Shown: piece by piece, positions 1 to 8,040 of the stretch
How the letters are laid out: each line of letters starts with the position of its first letter
Position numbering within the stretch: the first letter of the stretch is position 1
Origin: Pseudomonadota bacterium
Lineage (GTDB): Bacteria; Pseudomonadota; Gammaproteobacteria; Burkholderiales; Burkholderiaceae_C
Assembly: GCA_023415035.1 (NCBI GenBank)
Contig: JAEZLX010000059.1
Coordinates: 1-20,574, forward strand
DNA length: 20,574 nt
Direction: 5' to 3'
Made by a program: the position numbers and the translations under genes
The notes under the pieces: generated by a model
What the model saw: only the letters and a program-made list of their open reading frames with translations
Told to the model about the DNA's origin: nothing
The model's database searches: none

Positions 1-1126
1 GCTGCTGCTCGGTCTTGCCGACCCAGGCAATCTCGGGGCTGGTGTAGATGACGTAGGGGATGGTGTCGAAGTTCACGTGACCATGCTGGCCCGCGATGCG
101 CTCGGCCACAGCCACGCCCTCTTCCTCCGCCTTGTGCGCCAGCATGGGGCCGCGTACGACGTCACCCACTGCCCAGACACCGGGCAGATTGGTGCGGCAC
201 TCGGCATCCACCACGATCGCGCCGCGCTCGTCCAGCTTCAGGCCCACCGCTTCAGGGTTCAGGCCGTTCGTGTTGGCCACACGGCCGATCGACACGATCA
301 GCTTGTCGACAGCCAGTTCCTGGGCTTCGCCCTTGGCATTGGTGTAGGCCACCGTAACGCCCTTCTTGCTGGTCTTGACCTCACCGACCTTGGCGCCCAG
401 CTCGATCTTCAGGCCCTGCTTGGCGAAGACCTTGGCAGCTTCCTTGGCGACGCTCTCGTCGGCAGCGCCCAGGAACGTGGGCAGACCTTCGAGGATGGTG
501 ACGTCGGCACCCAGGCGGCGCCAGACCGAGCCCATCTCCAGGCCAATCACGCCGGAGCCGATCACGCCCAGCTTCTTGGGCACGGCGCCGATGCGCAGGG
601 CACCGTCGTTGGAGAGGATCTGCTCCTCGTCGAAGGCCACGCCAGGCAGTGCGCGCGGGTTGGAACCCGTGGCCACGATCACCTGCTTGCCGGTGATGAG
701 TTCTTCCTTGGCGCCGGCCACCTTGATCTCGTAGCCGCCGTCCACGGCGTTGGCAAAAGAACCACGACCATGGAAGAAAGTGACCTTGTTCTTCTTGAAC
801 AGGTACAGGATGCCGTCATTGTTCTGCTTCACGACGCCGTCCTTGCGGGCGACCATCTTCGCCACGTCCATCTTCACCGTACCGGTGCTGATACCGTGGT
901 CAGCGAAGTGATGCAGGGCGTGCTCATAGTGCTCGGACGACTGCAGCAGCGCCTTGGAGGGGATGCAGCCGACGTTGGTGCAGGTGCCGCCCGGGGCGGG
1001 ACCGCCGGCGGCGTTCTTCCATTCGTCGATACACGCCACCTTGAAGCCCAGCTGGGCTGCGCGGATGGCCGCGATGTAGCCGCCGGGGCCGGCACCGATC
1101 ACGACGACGTCAAATGTTTGGGACAT
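1..1126 (-). CDS. lpd: Dihydrolipoyl dehydrogenase (E3) of the 2-oxoglutarate dehydrogenase complex, 3' end cut by window edge
   Basis: This flavoprotein reoxidises the dihydrolipoyl groups of the E2 enzyme and passes electrons via FAD to NAD+. The frame is open from an ATG at 1124-1126 to the window edge, giving about 375 of the usual 470-480 residues; the missing part is the C-terminal interface domain with the catalytic His-Glu pair. Near the N terminus is the FAD dinucleotide motif GAGPGG (residues 11-16). The redox-active disulfide is in TCTNVGCIPSK, Cys49 and Cys54, after a small insert rich in Gly, Ala and Pro. A second nucleotide-binding motif, GSGVIGLEMG, follows mid-protein. A Shine-Dalgarno AGGAA lies 6 bases before the ATG. 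The gene is third in the sucA-sucB-lpd order, 63 bp after sucB. Unlike the second E3 gene in this window (10948-12774), it has no lipoyl domain, and its disulfide motif differs (CTNVGC against CLNVGC). I assign it to the oxoglutarate complex by position. Confidence 0.95.
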   Translation of the reverse strand, partial: MSQTFDVVVIGAGPGGYIAAIRAAQLGFKVACIDEWKNAAGGPAPGGTCTNVGCIPSKALLQSSEHYEHALHHFADHGISTGTVKMDVAKMVARKDGVVKQNNDGILYLFKKNKVTFFHGRGSFANAVDGGYEIKVAGAKEELITGKQVIVATGSNPRALPGVAFDEEQILSNDGALRIGAVPKKLGVIGSGVIGLEMGSVWRRLGADVTILEGLPTFLGAADESVAKEAAKVFAKQGLKIELGAKVGEVKTSKKGVTVAYTNAKGEAQELAVDKLIVSIGRVANTNGLNPEAVGLKLDERGAIVVDAECRTNLPGVWAVGDVVRGPMLAHKAEEEGVAVAERIAGQHGHVNFDTIPYVIYTSPEIAWVGKTEQQ

Positions 1127-1150
1127 GTTCTATTCCTGTGGGGTTGGACA

Positions 1151-1170
1151 AACGCCCCCGAAGGGGCGTT
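1151..1170 (-). other. Intergenic RNA hairpin with UUCG tetraloop between sucB and lpd
   Basis: A perfect inverted repeat of 8 bp, AACGCCCC and GGGGCGTT, encloses four bases. On the transcribed minus strand the loop reads TTCG closed by a C-G pair, the exceptionally stable cUUCGg tetraloop. It starts about 20 bases after the sucB stop codon and ends about 24 bases before the lpd start. No run of T follows, so it is not a typical intrinsic terminator; a role in mRNA 3'-end protection, processing or partial attenuation is inference. Confidence 0.7.
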
Positions 1171-1189
1171 GCGCATGATGGGTGGCCGA

Positions 1190-2443
1190 TCAGAGCTCGA
1201 ACAGCAGACGCGACGGATCTTCCAGTGCGTCCTTCATGGCCACCAGGCCCAGCACGGCCTCGCGGCCGTCGATGATGCGGTGGTCATAGGACATGGCCAG
1301 GTAGTTCATCGGGCGGATCACGATCTGGCCGTTTTCGACCACGGCACGGTCCTTGGTGGCGTGCACGCCTAGGATGGCCGACTGCGGCGGGTAGATGATC
1401 GGGGTCGAGAGCATGGAGCCGAACGTTCCGCCGTTGGAGATGGTGAAGGTGCCACCGGACATTTCCTCGATGCCCAGCTTGCCTTCCTGTGCCTTCTTGC
1501 CGAACTCGGCGATCTTCTTCTCGATGTCGGCGAAGCTCATCTGGTCGGCGTTGCGCAGGATGGGCACCACCAGGCCACGCGGGGAACCGACCGCGATACC
1601 AATGTCGAAGTAGCCGTGGTAGATGATGTCGTTGCCATCGACCGAGGCGTTGAGGATCGGGAACTTCTTGAGCGCGTGCACAGCGGCCTTCACGAAGAAG
1701 GACATGAAGCCGAGCTTGACGCCGTGCTCCTTGGTGAACTGGTCCTGGAACTTCTTGCGCAGCTCCATGACCGGGGCCATGTTCACTTCGTTGAACGTGG
1801 TCAGGATGGCATTGGTGGCCTGCGACTGCAGCAGACGCTCGGCGATGCGGGCGCGCAGACGCGTCATCGGCACACGCTCTTCCGGACGGTTGCCCAAGTC
1901 GGGAGCCGGGGTGGCCACCTGAGGCAGCACCTTGGTGGGCGCGCCGGTGGGGATGGCGACGGCCGCAGCCTTCGGCGCGGCAGCGGCGGCGAGCACGTCG
2001 CCCTTGGTGACGCGGCCGTCACGGCCCGTGCCGGCGACGGAGCCGGGAGCCATGCCGTTGTCGGCCATCAGCTTGGCGGCTGCGGGCATGGCGATGCCGG
2101 CCTTGCTGTCGGACGCTGCTGCAGCAGCGGCAGGTGCCGGCGCAGCGGCGGGGGCAGCAGTCGGAGCGGGCGCGGCGGCGGGAGCGGAAGCACCGGCCAC
2201 GGCTTCGGTGTCGATCTTGGCGATGACCTGGTCGGCGGCGACGGTGGCGCCATCACCCTGGACGATCTCGACCAGCACGCCGCCGGCGGGCGCCGGGCAC
2301 TCGAGAACAACCTTGTCGGTCTCGATCTCGATCAGGATCTCATCGGCTGCGACGGCCTCGCCGGCCTTCTTCTTCCATTGCAGCAGGGTGGCCTCGGCCA
2401 CGGATTCGGACAGCTGCGGTACCTTGACTTCTACGATTGCCAT
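1190..2443 (-). CDS. sucB: Dihydrolipoyl succinyltransferase, E2 of the 2-oxoglutarate dehydrogenase complex
   Basis: This is the core of the oxoglutarate dehydrogenase complex; it transfers the succinyl group from lipoate to CoA in the TCA cycle. The 417-residue length is normal for the family. A single lipoyl domain occupies residues 1-80, with the lipoylated lysine at 44 in ETDKVVLE, the E2o form of the motif. A long Ala/Pro linker follows (about 85-115). A peripheral-subunit-binding domain lies at about 117-153 (PAAAKLMADNG, GTGRDGRVTKGDV). The catalytic domain fills the rest and ends with DHRIIDG, His388 and Asp392 being the catalytic pair. The ATG at 2441-2443 has a modest ribosome site, AGGTAG, 8 bases upstream. 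The gene lies 82 bp after sucA and 63 bp before lpd on the same strand, so it is part of one operon. The symbol odhB is also used for this gene in Burkholderiales. Confidence 0.97.
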   Translation of the reverse strand: MAIVEVKVPQLSESVAEATLLQWKKKAGEAVAADEILIEIETDKVVLECPAPAGGVLVEIVQGDGATVAADQVIAKIDTEAVAGASAPAAAPAPTAAPAAAPAPAAAAAASDSKAGIAMPAAAKLMADNGMAPGSVAGTGRDGRVTKGDVLAAAAAPKAAAVAIPTGAPTKVLPQVATPAPDLGNRPEERVPMTRLRARIAERLLQSQATNAILTTFNEVNMAPVMELRKKFQDQFTKEHGVKLGFMSFFVKAAVHALKKFPILNASVDGNDIIYHGYFDIGIAVGSPRGLVVPILRNADQMSFADIEKKIAEFGKKAQEGKLGIEEMSGGTFTISNGGTFGSMLSTPIIYPPQSAILGVHATKDRAVVENGQIVIRPMNYLAMSYDHRIIDGREAVLGLVAMKDALEDPSRLLFEL

Positions 2444-2473
2444 TTGTGTCTACCTGTAGGTGTTCGTGCGGCT

Positions 2474-2515
2474 GGCCCGACCGGCGCCCGGCATCGTGCC
2501 GGGGCGCAGCGGGCC
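2474..2515 (-). other. Long imperfect hairpin in the sucA-sucB intergenic mRNA
   Basis: Within the 82-bp gap, arms CCCGGCA (2487-2493) and TGCCGGG (2497-2503) pair around a 3-base loop. The stem continues past one bulged base through GCG/CGC (2484-2486 with 2505-2507), and an outer pair GGCCC/GGGCC (2474-2478 with 2511-2515) extends it to about 42 nt. No T-run follows on the minus strand. It lies upstream of the sucB ribosome site, so it could act in mRNA stability or in adjusting E1:E2 stoichiometry; this is inference. Confidence 0.55.
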
Positions 2516-2525
2516 GTTGGCTGGA

Positions 2526-5417
2526 TTACTTGGTGAGGATGAAGCCCTTGAGCTTGGCGAAGGCAGCCTCGATGAGGGCCTTCTGCTGTTCCTGGTGCAG
2601 GTGGGCATAACCGACGGCAGGAGACGCCGAGGCGGCGCGTCCTGCATAGCCCAGCCGTTGTCCATCGAGCATGTTCTCGTGGATCTGGTGCTGCACGAAG
2701 AACCAGGCACCCTGGTTCTGGGGCTCGTCCTGGCACCACACGATCTCGGTCGCGTTGGGATACTTCTTCAGCTCGGCGCCGAACACCTTGTGCGGGAAGG
2801 GATAGAGCTGCTCGACGCGGATGATGGCCACGTCGTCGTCGCCCTTTTCCTCGCGCTTCTTGACAAGGTCGTAGTAAACCTTGCCCGAGCAGCAGATCAC
2901 TCGCTTGACCTTCTCGGCCTTCTTGATGACGGCCTCGTTGGACTCGGGAATGACGGTCTGGAAGCTGCCCTTGAGGAATTCCGAGACCGGTGAGGTGGCG
3001 TCCTTGTTGCGCAGCAGCGACTTGGGCGTCATGATGATCAGCGGCTTGCGCAGCTGGCGGATCATCTGGCGGCGCAGCAGGTGGAAGATCTGGCTGGCCG
3101 TGGTGGGCTGCACCACCTGCATGTTGGTGTCGGCCGACAGCTGCATGAAGCGCTCCAGGCGGGCCGAGCTGTGCTCGGGGCCCTGGCCTTCGTAGCCGTG
3201 CGGCAGCATCAGCACCAGACCGTTGGCGCGGCCCCACTTGACCTCGCCGGAGGCGATGAACTGATCGATCACGACCTGAGCGCCGTTGGCGAAGTCGCCG
3301 AACTGGGCTTCCCAGATGACCAGCGTGTTCGGATCGGCCGAGGCGTAGCCGTATTCGAAGCCGAGCACGGCCTCTTCCGACAGGATGGAGTCGATGACCG
3401 TGAACGGGGCCTGGCCTTCGCTCACGTTCTGCAGCGGCACGTAGGTGCCCTCGTTCCACTTCTCGCGCTTCTGGTCGTGGATGACGGCGTGGCGGTGCGT
3501 GAACGTGCCGCGGCCGCTGTCCTCGCCCGACAGGCGCACGGGGTAGCCCGAAGCGACCAGCGAAGCAAAGGCCATGTGCTCGCCCATGCCCCAGTCGACG
3601 TTGATCTCGCCACGCCCCATCGCGGCGCGGTCGTCCAGCACCTTCTTGACCAGCGGATGCACCGTCACGGTGTCAGGAATCGTCGTGATGCGCTCGGCCA
3701 GGCGCTTCCACTCGGCCAGCGGGATCGCCGTGTCGGCCGCGTCGGTCCACTTCTTGCCCAGGTACGGCGACCAGTCGACGGCGTTCTTGCTCTTGAAGTT
3801 GGTCAGCACCGGATCGACCGTGTGCTTGCCCGCGTCCATGGCGGCGCGGTACGCCTTGACCATCTCGTCCGGGACGTTCGGCTCGATCGCGCCCTGGGCG
3901 ATGAGCTTGTCGGCGTACAGCCGGCGCGTGCCAGGGTGGTTGGCGATCTTCTTGTACATCAGCGGCTGGGTGAGCGCGGGGGTATCCTGCTCGTTGTGGC
4001 CCAGCTTGCGGAAGCAGACAATATCCACGACCACGTCCTTGCGGAAGGTCATGCGGAATTCCAGCGCGAGCTGGGTGGCCAGCACGACGGCTTCGGGATC
4101 GTCGCCGTTGACATGCAGCACCGGCGATTCGACGCCCTTGACGATGTCCGTGCAGTACAGCGTGGAACGCAGGTCGCGCGGATCGGACGTGGTGAAGCCG
4201 ATCTGGTTGTTGATGATGATGTGCACCGTGCCGCCCGTGGTGTAGCCACGGGTCTGGGCCAGCGCCAGGGTTTCCTGGTTGACACCCTGGCCGGCAAAGG
4301 CGGCGTCGCCGTGCACCAGCACCGGCAGCACTTGCTTGCCCAGCGGGTCGTCACGACGGTCCATGCGGGCGCGGGCGGAACCCTCGACCACCGGGTTGAC
4401 GATTTCCAGGTGCGAGGGGTTGAAGGCCAGCGAGAGGTGGACCGGGCCACCGGCGGTGGAAACGTCGGAGCTGAAACCCTGGTGATACTTCACGTCACCG
4501 GAGGGCAGGTCTTCCGGGGCGGTGTGCTCGAATTCGGCGAACAGGTCCTTGGGCATCTTGCCCAGGGTGTTGACCAGCACGTTCAGGCGGCCGCGGTGGG
4601 CCATGCCGATGACGATTTCCTGCACGCCGGCGACACCGGCCTGGTGGATCAGCTCGTCCATCGAGGCGATGAAGCTCTCGCCACCTTCGAGCGAGAAGCG
4701 CTTCTGGCCGACGTACTTGGTGTGGAGGAAGCGCTCCAGGCCTTCGGCGGCCGTCAGGCGCTCGAGGATGTGCTTTTTCTTCTCGACGCTGAACGAGGGC
4801 TTGGTGCGGATCGATTCGAGCTTTTCCTGCCACCAGCGCTTCTGGGCCTGGTCGGTGATGTACATGTACTCGGCACCGATGTTGGTGCAGTACGTCTCAC
4901 GCAGCGCGTTGAGCAGGTCGCGCAGGCTCATCACCTCCTTGCCGAAGAAGGTGTTGCTGGTGTTGAACACCGTCTCCATGTCCGCATCGGTGAAACCGTA
5001 GAAGGACGGCTCCAGCTCGGGGATGGCGGGGCGCTCGGTGCGCTTGAGGGGGTCGAGGTCGGCCCAGCGGGAGCCGACGTTGCGGTAGGCGGCGATCAGC
5101 TGCTGGACGGCGGTGCGCTGGCGGCCGAGATCGGAATCGGCACCGAAGGCCAGCACCTGGGTGCCACGCTGCTTGGCACGCTCGGCGAAGGCATTGATGA
5201 CCGGCTGATGGGGGATGTCACGCGCATCGGAGCCGTCGGCGGCCGGCACGTGCTGGAGGGCGTCAAAGTAGCTGCGCCAGTTGTCGGGCACGCTGCCCGG
5301 GTTTTCGAGGTACTTTTCGTACATCTCTTCGACATAGGGCGCATTGCCACCGAAGAGATAGGAGTTGCTCTTGTAGGCAACGTAGACGCCGCCCGAGCTC
5401 GATTGTGCTTCGCTCAT
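2526..5417 (-). CDS. sucA: 2-Oxoglutarate dehydrogenase E1 component
   Basis: This thiamine-diphosphate enzyme decarboxylates 2-oxoglutarate and succinylates the E2 lipoyl group. At 963 residues it is slightly longer than the approximately 930-residue enterobacterial form. The N-terminal segment (residues 11-54; SNSYLFGGNAPYVEEMYEKY) is the typical E1o tail that binds the complex core. GMAHRGRLNVL (271-281, His274) and NPSHLE (333-338, His336) are E1o active-site stretches. The ThDP/Mg motif begins at GDAAF (370-374) and closes at NNQIGF (403-408). A transketolase-like pyrimidine domain and a C-terminal domain follow. The start ATG (5415-5417) has a strong GGAGGT 10 bases upstream. It is the first gene of sucA-sucB-lpd. 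The upstream 177 bp separate it from the ArsR-type gene on the same strand, and no clear sigma70 promoter stands out there. The symbol odhA is also used. Confidence 0.97.
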   Translation of the reverse strand: MSEAQSSSGGVYVAYKSNSYLFGGNAPYVEEMYEKYLENPGSVPDNWRSYFDALQHVPAADGSDARDIPHQPVINAFAERAKQRGTQVLAFGADSDLGRQRTAVQQLIAAYRNVGSRWADLDPLKRTERPAIPELEPSFYGFTDADMETVFNTSNTFFGKEVMSLRDLLNALRETYCTNIGAEYMYITDQAQKRWWQEKLESIRTKPSFSVEKKKHILERLTAAEGLERFLHTKYVGQKRFSLEGGESFIASMDELIHQAGVAGVQEIVIGMAHRGRLNVLVNTLGKMPKDLFAEFEHTAPEDLPSGDVKYHQGFSSDVSTAGGPVHLSLAFNPSHLEIVNPVVEGSARARMDRRDDPLGKQVLPVLVHGDAAFAGQGVNQETLALAQTRGYTTGGTVHIIINNQIGFTTSDPRDLRSTLYCTDIVKGVESPVLHVNGDDPEAVVLATQLALEFRMTFRKDVVVDIVCFRKLGHNEQDTPALTQPLMYKKIANHPGTRRLYADKLIAQGAIEPNVPDEMVKAYRAAMDAGKHTVDPVLTNFKSKNAVDWSPYLGKKWTDAADTAIPLAEWKRLAERITTIPDTVTVHPLVKKVLDDRAAMGRGEINVDWGMGEHMAFASLVASGYPVRLSGEDSGRGTFTHRHAVIHDQKREKWNEGTYVPLQNVSEGQAPFTVIDSILSEEAVLGFEYGYASADPNTLVIWEAQFGDFANGAQVVIDQFIASGEVKWGRANGLVLMLPHGYEGQGPEHSSARLERFMQLSADTNMQVVQPTTASQIFHLLRRQMIRQLRKPLIIMTPKSLLRNKDATSPVSEFLKGSFQTVIPESNEAVIKKAEKVKRVICCSGKVYYDLVKKREEKGDDDVAIIRVEQLYPFPHKVFGAELKKYPNATEIVWCQDEPQNQGAWFFVQHQIHENMLDGQRLGYAGRAASASPAVGYAHLHQEQQKALIEAAFAKLKGFILTK

Positions 5418-5433
5418 TGATCCGCTGACCTCC

Positions 5434-5450
5434 GCTTCCCTGCAGGAAGC
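5434..5450 (-). promoter_or_regulatory. Small hairpin abutting the sucA ribosome-binding site
   Basis: Arms GCTTCC (5434-5439) and GGAAGC (5445-5450) pair around five bases. On the minus strand the stem lies immediately before the Shine-Dalgarno GGAGGT (complement of 5428-5433). Such placement could influence ribosome access to sucA. The stem is only 6 bp, so chance occurrence is possible. Confidence 0.35.
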
Positions 5451-5594
5451 ATTAGCTGGTTAACAAAACCTCCCGCGACACGGCTGAACCGGATGGCGGA
5501 TGCGACAGTGACTGGAAGGAACTGACTGCAGCCCTCCATTGTGCCACTGTTGCGCTTCCGGTGGCGGGGTATTGAGGTCGGCGGTGTGGATTCT

Positions 5595-5966
5595 TCAGGA
5601 AATCCGCGGCGAGAGCCGCTCGGACAGGGGCACCGCGCCGGGCTCGTCCAGCTCGATGGCGATCTGCGTGCACACGGTGCGGCACAGCGTCACAGCCTTT
5701 TCGCTCTGCACGCGGTAGATCACCTGCGTGCCCTCCTTGCGCTTGGCGAGGATGCCCGCGCGGTACAACAGGTTCAGGTGCTGCGAGAGGTTGGGCTGGG
5801 TGGTGTCGATCTCCTGCAGCAGCTGCGACACGGACTTTTCCTTGTCGCACAGGGCGCTGAGGATGCGCAGGCGCATGGGTGTGGCCAGCACCCCGAACAG
5901 TTCGGCCGCCATCTCGAACACGCGCACCTTCTCGACGCCTGTTTCCGTTCCGATCATCTGTTCCAT
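5595..5966 (-). CDS. ArsR-family winged-helix transcriptional regulator
   Basis: This is a small dimeric DNA-binding repressor type. I chose the ATG at 5964-5966 (123 residues); a frame extending to 6041 adds 25 residues of unconvincing sequence. AGG lies 5 bases before the chosen start. Residues 20-85 form the helix-turn-helix core: LFGVLATPMRLRILSAL, then the recognition region TTQPNLSQHLNLLYRAGIL, then the wing KRKEGTQVIYRV. Cysteines occur at 40, 95 and 99. The classical arsenic motif ELCVCDL is replaced by KSVSQLL, so it is probably not an arsenic sensor of the standard kind. The cysteine placement also does not exactly match the BigR/SqrR persulfide sensors, although a thiol or metal sensing role remains possible. 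The gene lies between prpE and sucA on the same strand, 106 bp after prpE and 177 bp before sucA. Its targets are unknown; its own promoter, prpE or the sucA operon are candidates. Confidence 0.88.
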   Translation of the reverse strand: MEQMIGTETGVEKVRVFEMAAELFGVLATPMRLRILSALCDKEKSVSQLLQEIDTTQPNLSQHLNLLYRAGILAKRKEGTQVIYRVQSEKAVTLCRTVCTQIAIELDEPGAVPLSERLSPRIS

Positions 5967-6032
5967 GCTTGCCTGGCCCTTGTCTATATAAGCATGGATG
6001 ATACTGACTCCGGTACGGATGCGCACCAGTGT

Positions 6033-6052
6033 CTTCCCCACCCCTGGGGAAG
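6033..6052 (-). terminator. Hairpin downstream of prpE, possible terminator without U-tract
   Basis: Perfect 8-bp arms CTTCCCCA and TGGGGAAG enclose a CCCC loop, 20 bases beyond the prpE stop codon. The stem is stable, but no T-run follows on either strand, so intrinsic termination would be inefficient. It separates prpE from the ArsR-type gene and may serve as an mRNA 3' end or a weak terminator. Confidence 0.4.
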
Positions 6053-6072
6053 AGCCTTTCGGCCTCCGGCGC

Positions 6073-7977
6073 TCATCCGGCGACGCGATCCCGGATCTGC
6101 TGGAGCGCGGCCGGATCCTCCATGGTGGTCAGGTCACCCGGATCGCGTCCCTCGCACACCGCCTGGATGGCACGCCGCAGCAGCTTGCCCGAACGCGTCT
6201 TGGGCAATACCGAGACGAAACGCACCCGGCCTGGACGGGCCACAGCGCCCAGCTTGTCGTCCACCAGCTTCATGATGGCGCCCTCAAGACGCAGGGCGTC
6301 GGCATCGGTGGCCGCCAGCGCCGGGTCCTTGAGCACGGCAAAGGCCACAGCCACCTGCCCCTTGAGCTGGTCGGCCACGCCGACCACGGCGACCTCGGCC
6401 ACACCCGGGTGGCTCGAGATGCATTCCTCGATCTCGCGCGTGCCCAGGCGATGGCCCGCGACGTTGATGACGTCGTCGGTGCGGCCGAGAATGAAGTAGT
6501 AGCCGTCCGCGTCGCGGATGCCCCAGTCAAAGGTGCTGTACATCGTCCGGCCCGGGATGCTGGACCAGTAGGTCTTGACGTAGCGCTCGTCATCGCCCCA
6601 GACCGTCTGCAGACAGCCGGGGGGCAGAGGACCGTTGACCGCGATCACGCCCTTGCGGCCGGGCTCGGTGATCTCTTCGCCGGTGTTCTCGTCGATCAGG
6701 CGCACGTCGTAGCCGTACACCGCCTTGCCCGGCGAGCCGAACTTGGTGGGCGCCTTTTCGACCCCGTTGCAGATGGCCATGATCGGCCAGCCGGTTTCAG
6801 TCTGCCAGTAGTTGTCGATGATGGGCTTGCCGATGGCCTCGGCGATCCAGGTGGCGGTCGGCTCGTCCAGCGGCTCGCCGGCCAGGAACAGGGCCTTGAG
6901 ACTGGAGAGGTCGTGCTTCGTGAGGTAGGCCGGATCCTGCTTCTTGAGCACGCGAGCGGCCGTCGGGGCCGTAAACATCACCGAGACCTTGTATTTCTCG
7001 ACCAGCTTCCACCAGATGCCGGCGTCGGGCCGGATCGGCAGGCCCTCGTACATGATGGTGGCCATGCCGTTGATCAGCGGGCCGTAGATGATGTAGCTGT
7101 GCCCCACCACCCAGCCGATGTCCGAGGTGGAGAAATAGGTTTCGCCGGGCTCGCCCATGTAGATGTGGCGCATGGACGCGGCCAGCGCGACGGCATAGCC
7201 GGCGGTGTCGCGCTGAACGCCCTTGGGTTTGCCGGTGGTGCCGGAGGTGTAGAGGATGTAGCTCGGGTGCGTGCTGTCCACCCATTCACAGGGCACCTGT
7301 GCATCCATGACGGCGGCGCGTTCGGTGGCGTAGTCCACGTCGCGGCCGGCCACCGGCGCCAGATCGGCCAGGCCGCGGTTGACCATCAGCACCTTGGCCG
7401 GCTTGTGCGACGACAGCGAAATGGCCGCGTCGAGCAGGTGCTTGTAAGGCACCACCTTGCCGCCGCGCATGCCGGCGTCGGCGCTGACGATGACGGTCGG
7501 CTGCGCGTCGTCGATCCGGCTGGCCAGCGAGTGGCTGGCAAAGCCCCCGAAGACGACCGAGTGGATGGCACCGATGCGCACGCAGGCCAGCATGGCAAAG
7601 CACGCCTCGGCGATCATGGGCATGTAGATCAGCACCCGGTCGCCCTTGCCCACCCCCTGCTTGAGCAGGATGGCGGCCATGCGGTTGACTTCGGCGTGCA
7701 GCTCGCGGTAGCTGTAGACCTTTTCCGTGTCGGTTTCGGTGGACACGAAAATCAGCGCGTTCTGGTCGGCACGGTCTTTGAGGTGGCGGTCCACCGCGTT
7801 GTGGCAGAGGTTCGTCTGCCCGCCGACGAACCAGCGGGTAAATGGCGGCCGGCTGTAGTCGCAGATCTGGTCGAAAGGCCGGTGCCAGTCAATCAGCTGC
7901 GCCTGCTCACGCCAGAAACCGTCGCGGTCTTCAATGGATCGGCGGTGGAAGTCGGCGTAGCCCTGCGGTGCACTCAT
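6073..7977 (-). CDS. prpE: Propionate-CoA ligase (propionyl-CoA synthetase)
   Basis: This AMP-forming enzyme activates propionate, and usually acetate less well, to the acyl-CoA through an acyl-adenylate, feeding the 2-methylcitrate cycle. At 634 residues it matches PrpE rather than the longer (about 650) Acs. The N-terminal domain of acetyl/propionyl-CoA synthetases spans about residues 5-65. The phosphate-binding A3 motif YTSGTTGKPKG is at 243-253. DNYWQTETGWP is the A5 active-site motif. The C-terminal swinging domain ends with PKTRSGKLLRR, where Lys598 is the conserved catalytic lysine that protein acetyltransferases of this family modify. The start ATG (7975-7977) has AGGAGA 5 bases upstream. 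The gene stands alone: no prpB, prpC or prpR gene is in the window. Acetyl-CoA synthetase is the alternative; the overall sequence style (DYSRPPFTRWFVGG) favours PrpE. Confidence 0.92.
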   Translation of the reverse strand: MSAPQGYADFHRRSIEDRDGFWREQAQLIDWHRPFDQICDYSRPPFTRWFVGGQTNLCHNAVDRHLKDRADQNALIFVSTETDTEKVYSYRELHAEVNRMAAILLKQGVGKGDRVLIYMPMIAEACFAMLACVRIGAIHSVVFGGFASHSLASRIDDAQPTVIVSADAGMRGGKVVPYKHLLDAAISLSSHKPAKVLMVNRGLADLAPVAGRDVDYATERAAVMDAQVPCEWVDSTHPSYILYTSGTTGKPKGVQRDTAGYAVALAASMRHIYMGEPGETYFSTSDIGWVVGHSYIIYGPLINGMATIMYEGLPIRPDAGIWWKLVEKYKVSVMFTAPTAARVLKKQDPAYLTKHDLSSLKALFLAGEPLDEPTATWIAEAIGKPIIDNYWQTETGWPIMAICNGVEKAPTKFGSPGKAVYGYDVRLIDENTGEEITEPGRKGVIAVNGPLPPGCLQTVWGDDERYVKTYWSSIPGRTMYSTFDWGIRDADGYYFILGRTDDVINVAGHRLGTREIEECISSHPGVAEVAVVGVADQLKGQVAVAFAVLKDPALAATDADALRLEGAIMKLVDDKLGAVARPGRVRFVSVLPKTRSGKLLRRAIQAVCEGRDPGDLTTMEDPAALQQIRDRVAG

Positions 7978-8003
7978 GCTTGTCTCCTGCGAATGTCTGG
8001 TCG

Positions 8004-8025
8004 GAAGACCGGATTTCCGGTCTTC
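8004..8025 (-). promoter_or_regulatory. Stem-loop in the prpE leader
   Basis: Perfect 9-bp arms GAAGACCGG (8004-8012) and CCGGTCTTC (8017-8025) enclose ATTT. The stem lies about 15 bases upstream of the prpE Shine-Dalgarno on the transcribed strand, within the probable 5' untranslated region. No T-run follows on either strand, so termination is not indicated; mRNA stability or an accessory operator are alternatives. Confidence 0.5.
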
Positions 8026-8040
8026 TAGGAAAATCTGAAT

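Noticed and set aside
3081..5420. Plus-strand open frame of 779 codons opposite sucA
   Set aside because: It is an antisense shadow of a well-supported gene in GC-rich DNA. Its translation is rich in His, Asp, Gly, Val and Arg with no recognisable domain, as expected from the complement of biased codons.
6033..6052. Classical intrinsic terminator after prpE
   Set aside because: The stem is perfect but no U-tract follows on either strand, so I list it only as a possible weak terminator.
5998..8028. Plus-strand open frame of 676 codons opposite prpE
   Set aside because: Same reason: prpE on the minus strand has all family motifs, and the antisense translation shows only low-complexity composition.
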